Shown here one piece after another: positions 6,028 to 8,737 of a DNA stretch of 8,737 nucleotides (its first letter is position 1; each line of letters opens with the position of its first letter). This DNA comes from Candidatus Muiribacterium halophilum. GTDB lineage: Bacteria; Muiribacteriota; Muiribacteriia; Muiribacteriales; Muiribacteriaceae. The position numbers and the translations under genes are program-made. Location: contig JALOAD010000087.1 of assembly GCA_023228995.1 (NCBI GenBank), positions 1 through 8,737 on the forward strand. Direction: 5' to 3'. The notes under the pieces are model-generated. The model saw only the letters and a program-made list of their open reading frames with translations. It was not told the origin of the DNA and did no database searches.

Positions 6028-7323
6028 TTGACCCATCGCTCCTTAGCAGATTCATGTGAAATTGAGTATGTGAAAAAAAATGGTGAGATAATAAATGATT
6101 TTGATAATGATGGAGAAACACAGGAAAAAGAAAGACTGCATTTTCCAGTATGGCAGGGACCAGATTACGAAGATGAAGAGCGATGGGTCAGGCTGAACTC
6201 TGCAAGTGTAAAAGAAGGCTCAGCACAGACCCAGAATTATTATATATCTAATATGGTATATAATAAGGAAGATGTAAAGTCCCTTGATCAGACACAGTTT
6301 ATTCCAGAAAATGCAAAAATCTTTGTTAAAGTTTTAAAAACTACTGATAGACAAAACAGGGCTGAAGTTGAGGCTGAGATTGACGGGAAGATTGAAAAGT
6401 TATTTGCAGAAAATAGTATAGGTAATTATCTACAGACTCAAGCTTTCTATATTGCAAAATTACGAGATTATCAGAGTGATATTTATGAAGGAAACGATGG
6501 AAATAAATATATAAGATTAGGAGATACAGAATATAGAGTTATTGCAACAGAAAAAAATATTGTTGATGATTCAAAAGAGTATTTAAAGATTAGATATAAC
6601 AAACAAATTCTTGATAAAGAATTAAATGAACCTGCATATTGTATTTTTTCGAATTATTATGATAGTTATTTTTTAAAAAATAGAGTTCCTCAGTGGCTGA
6701 TAGGAAATTTTTATGCAGTTTGTGAACAGATAAAGAAAATGGATTTTAGTGTAATAACAGATATATCTCCGACAAAGAACAAGTTAGAAACTTTTTTTGA
6801 AAAACATAAGAGAGTCAAGATATTTTACTATTCAGGTCATGGAGATGTAGAAAATAATACTCCGTATATAAAAATATTCAATTCGCCTAATTCAACTGAA
6901 ATAGATTCAAAAATTACAGATACAGATTTAAGGAATATGAATGCAAATGCAGAATTAGTATATTTTAATGCGTGTCAGATAGGAAATGAGTTAAACAAAA
7001 TGAAGAGTGCTTTTAATGCAAAAGCAGCATTGGGATGGGATTATAATGTAACATCGGTTCCTGTGAGTGTATATGATATTTTTGTATTTAAAAATCTAAA
7101 GACTATGAATTTTGGAAATTCAACAAATGAAAAAAATACTAAAATACCAATGTATGATTTTATTATGAAGAATTTTGTAATAAAAGATGAAAAAAACAAT
7201 ATTTATAAGGAAACTGTTTTTCACTCATATGAAGAAATAGATAAAAGATATAGTTTTTTTAAAGTAAAACCAATAATTATTAATTCAGATTATTTTATAA
7301 ACGATTTAAGAGTTGATGAATGA
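6028..7323 (+). CDS. Caspase-like (clan CD) cysteine peptidase, 5'-truncated
   Basis: Counting from TTG 6028 (431 residues), a dyad is visible: YYSGHG with His271 and FNACQIG with Cys316, each after a hydrophobic strand and 45 residues apart, followed by AALGWDYNVTSVPVSVYDIF. This is the pattern of caspase, CHAT and gingipain-like peptidases, which cut proteins after a chosen residue. Residues ~90-150 (AKIFVKVLKTTDRQNRAEVE and beyond) resemble an Ig-like module of exported proteins. No ribosome site precedes the TTG or the later ATG at 6253, and the frame continues into the MITE, so the true N-terminus is lost. GC falls from 48% (6181-6240) to 25% (6481-6540) and 20% (7201-7260). The stop overlaps the next ATG. 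Expression is doubtful. Confidence 0.75.
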   Translation: MTHRSLADSCEIEYVKKNGEIINDFDNDGETQEKERLHFPVWQGPDYEDEERWVRLNSASVKEGSAQTQNYYISNMVYNKEDVKSLDQTQFIPENAKIFVKVLKTTDRQNRAEVEAEIDGKIEKLFAENSIGNYLQTQAFYIAKLRDYQSDIYEGNDGNKYIRLGDTEYRVIATEKNIVDDSKEYLKIRYNKQILDKELNEPAYCIFSNYYDSYFLKNRVPQWLIGNFYAVCEQIKKMDFSVITDISPTKNKLETFFEKHKRVKIFYYSGHGDVENNTPYIKIFNSPNSTEIDSKITDTDLRNMNANAELVYFNACQIGNELNKMKSAFNAKAALGWDYNVTSVPVSVYDIFVFKNLKTMNFGNSTNEKNTKIPMYDFIMKNFVIKDEKNNIYKETVFHSYEEIDKRYSFFKVKPIIINSDYFINDLRVDE

Positions 7324-7589
7324 AGAAAACTTATTTAATATTTGTTGCTCTTTCAATATTTGTTTGTATTAATGCAGAAGATATTTATAAAAAAGAATTA
7401 ATTGCAAAAGCAAGAAATTTTTTAACTGAGAAATATAATATAAAATCATGGCAATTTAGGCTAAACTCTGTTAGTGAAAATGAGATTAGATTTAATTTTT
7501 ATCTTAAGAATTATATAAATTATTGGTTTGATATAGACATTATATTTTCAGATGAATATGAAGATAATATGAAACTTTTCAGTGGCTAA
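7320..7589 (+). CDS. Exported small protein coupled to the peptidase (5' part of a broken gene)
   Basis: ATG 7320 overlaps the peptidase stop as ATGA, with AAGAG (7308-7312) seven bases upstream. Residues 1-19 are a signal peptide (MKKTYLIFVALSIFVCINA, then EDIYKK). The mature part is short, aromatic and Lys-rich, and stops at TAA 7587-7589 after 89 residues. The same frame then continues without interruption to 8102, so the original product was probably about 260 residues. I do not recognise it. Tight coupling to a caspase-like peptidase and an export signal suggest a partner such as an inhibitor or co-secreted substrate, which is inference. Confidence 0.6.
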   Translation: MKKTYLIFVALSIFVCINAEDIYKKELIAKARNFLTEKYNIKSWQFRLNSVSENEIRFNFYLKNYINYWFDIDIIFSDEYEDNMKLFSG

Positions 7590-8102
7590 AGTTATTTAAA
7601 AAACTATCAGAAACTGAACAATGAGTTTAAAGTAAGTATACAATTATCTCGTGAACAGGCAAGAATCACAATAATAGAATTGTTAACACAAGTTTACAGG
7701 CAATATAAAAAGTCAGAACTACCATTTTATGTTCCAACAGCAGAAGAGATATTAAATAGAAAACCACAATTGATATACGATTGTGGGAAGTTATGGGTTG
7801 CGGATATTAAAAGACCAGTTATTGATGTTGTTACTGATAATTATATTCTGGATAATATTTACTATAAATGTGATTTGGAAACTAAGGCTGTATTTGAAAA
7901 ATATGTAAATATGGATTATAAGAAAATTCCTTTATATACAATAAGATTATGTTGGTTTATCCCGTTGAATTTATCTGATAAAGTATATCGTAGAAGATGG
8001 GCTGTAATTGATTGTGAAACTGGAGCAATAGTAAGGTTAGATACTGGTACTGCTAGGGAATTAATGTTAGAAGTCATGAAAATATATGGTGGGACATATT
8101 GA
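7590..8102 (+). pseudogene. 3' part of the exported partner gene, separated by an in-frame TAA
   Basis: This frame is the direct continuation of the gene starting at 7320: 7587-7589 TAA is the only stop in 261 codons. The longest usable open frame on its own would start at TTG 7680, but there is no ribosome site there and the residues before it (YLKNYQKLNNEFKVSIQLS) already look coding. Near its end (about 8000-8039) it reads RRRWAVIDCETGAIVRLD, a strand-turn-strand ending in DCETG that recalls PepSY-type repeats; this is a weak resemblance only. A point nonsense mutation in a formerly intact exported protein is the simplest reading. Confidence 0.6.
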
Positions 8103-8120
8103 TAACTTTTGTTATATTAG

Positions 8121-8429
8121 TTGAGTATAACAGGAAATCCTGAGGATTCTTATGCAATAGAACCCGTGAGAAACAACTTCACACAGGCAGACTTCACATT
8201 ATACAAAGGCAATTTCATGGATATAATAATCACAGCAAAGGTAGATTTTGCAGTAACAGAAAGAAGCGGAAGCAGAACCGTATCCAGAGAATGCTTAATT
8301 GAAGGAGACAATTAGGTACCAATTATGATAGTCAATGAAGATGACAGAAGAATAAAAAACATACCAATGATAAATCCACATAATCTGGAAGGTGTCGGAA
8401 TGGGAGAAAGCCTTCCAAGGAGAAATTAA
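8121..8429 (+). pseudogene. Orphan gene fragment, GC-richer, broken by an in-frame TAG
   Basis: The frame opens just after a TAG (8118-8120) with only TTG 8121 as start and no ribosome site. It reads SITGNPEDSYAIEP and continues through GNFMDIIITAKVDFAVTERS to TAG 8313-8315, after which the same frame stays open (VPIMIVNEDDRRIKN, ending SLPRRN) to TAA 8427-8429. The 5' end is therefore missing and the body is interrupted. GC is about 42% at 8161-8220 (25 of 60), well above the gene before it and close to the first part of the peptidase gene. The beta-rich TAKVDFAVTERSGSRTV segment resembles the tail of exported or prepilin-type proteins, without a firm family. Confidence 0.5.
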
Positions 8430-8505
8430 AAATTAATAATGAAAAATGAAAAATTGGAAAAAATAAAAGATTTTGCTTTGAATTGTTCATTGTTAATTTT
8501 TAATT
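8424..8505. repeat. AT-rich inverted repeat of a dispersed family
   Basis: The arm at 8424-8447 and the reverse complement of 8482-8505 match at 22 of 24 bases, with a 34-base spacer. The first 17 bases of the arm, AATTAAAAATTAATAAT, also occur at 198-214. The left arm contains the last stop (TAA 8427-8429) of the orphan fragment. It resembles intergenic hairpin repeats of AT-rich genomes, and might end transcription in both directions. Confidence 0.65.
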
Positions 8506-8576
8506 ATTCATTATGATTTATCATAAGCCGTATCCACAGATAATAGAAAAGGGTCAAATCCGTAATTCTATAGACC

Positions 8577-8737
8577 AGGCTGTTGAAAAAGTCTACTAAA
8601 TAGAAAAAAACAATAATATTCAAATTTCGATAAAAAATAGAAATTATTACTAACGTTCAAAAAATCACATCCATATAATTTTTTTCACAAATATAATGTT
8701 CACTGAACATTAATATACTCCTAGTTTGAAGTACATC
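8577..8737. mobile_element. Probable terminus of a full insertion sequence related to the MITEs (runs off right edge)
   Basis: AGGCTGTTGAAAAA at 8577-8590 is identical to the MITE terminus. The following bases (ACTAAATAGAAAAAAACAA, 8594-8612) align with the subterminal ACTAAAAAGAAGAAACATTG of MITE copy B (5885-5904). Beyond that the sequence no longer matches the MITE, as expected if this is the larger parental element and the MITEs are internal-deletion derivatives. No matching second end is visible. Confidence 0.5.
8657..8737 (-). CDS. Short minus-strand frame open to the right edge; possible transposase fragment
   Basis: From the window edge the frame reads DVLQTRSIL then MFSEHYICEKNYMDVIF and stops at TGA 8659-8657. 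An internal ATG (8710-8708) has AGGAG (8722-8718) seven bases upstream, so this could be either the tail of a longer gene or a tiny 17-residue frame. Downstream on the minus strand are weak arms AATTTC/GAAATT (8645-8623) and a T-rich stretch. The frame ends about 70 bases inside the presumed insertion sequence terminus, where the 3' end of a transposase would be expected, but I do not recognise it. The 15-base palindrome ATGTTCACTGAACAT (8696-8710) covers the ATG. Confidence 0.25.
   Translation of the reverse strand, partial: DVLQTRSILMFSEHYICEKNYMDVIF

Noticed and set aside
7680-8102. Independent gene starting at TTG 7680
   Set aside because: No ribosome site; the preceding 30 codons in the same frame also look coding and join the gene at 7320 except for one TAA.

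Overview
The window is a very AT-rich bacterial region. Almost every intact gene opens with ATG behind a purine-rich Shine-Dalgarno site, and several genes carry export signals. No rRNA, tRNA or taxonomic marker is present. An uncultivated or deep-branching low-GC bacterium is plausible, but I cannot name the lineage.

Layout. Positions 1-120 hold the 5' end of an IS3-type transposase gene (minus strand), running off the left edge. Positions 121-589 are a repeat-rich non-coding stretch: REP-like CCGGG hairpins, a 7-base AT tandem repeat and a short GC-richer island. Positions 590-1747 encode an RMD1/DUF155-like membrane-tailed protein (minus). Positions 1829-1974 are a MITE-like element ending in AGGCTGTTGAAAAA. 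Positions 1988-4555 are a compact minus-strand block, read in order of transcription: a PC4/YdbC-like ssDNA-binding protein, a YeiH/UPF0324 membrane transporter, two small exported proteins that look like tandem relatives, and a strong intrinsic terminator. Positions 4732-5594, on the plus strand, hold a 38-residue small protein whose stop overlaps the start of a degenerate methyltransferase-like gene. Positions 5872-6021 are a second copy of the MITE, inverted relative to the first, so the pair brackets 3.9 kb.

Positions 6022-8429 are the most unusual part. A caspase-like (clan CD) cysteine peptidase gene has lost its 5' end at the MITE border. Its first ~400 bases are 37-48% GC in the lines I counted, and the peptidase part falls to 20-25%. 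It overlaps by ATGA the start of a small exported protein whose frame is broken by one in-frame TAA. After that comes a GC-richer orphan gene fragment, itself broken by a TAG. Positions 8424-8505 are an AT-rich inverted repeat. At 8577 a third AGGCTGTTGAAAAA terminus probably starts a full insertion sequence that runs off the right edge.

The left two thirds look like ordinary chromosome with mobile-element litter. The right third looks like accessory DNA in decay. I propose, as inference, that an AT-rich cassette (peptidase domain plus exported partner) was inserted into or appended to an older GC-richer gene whose pieces now flank it.
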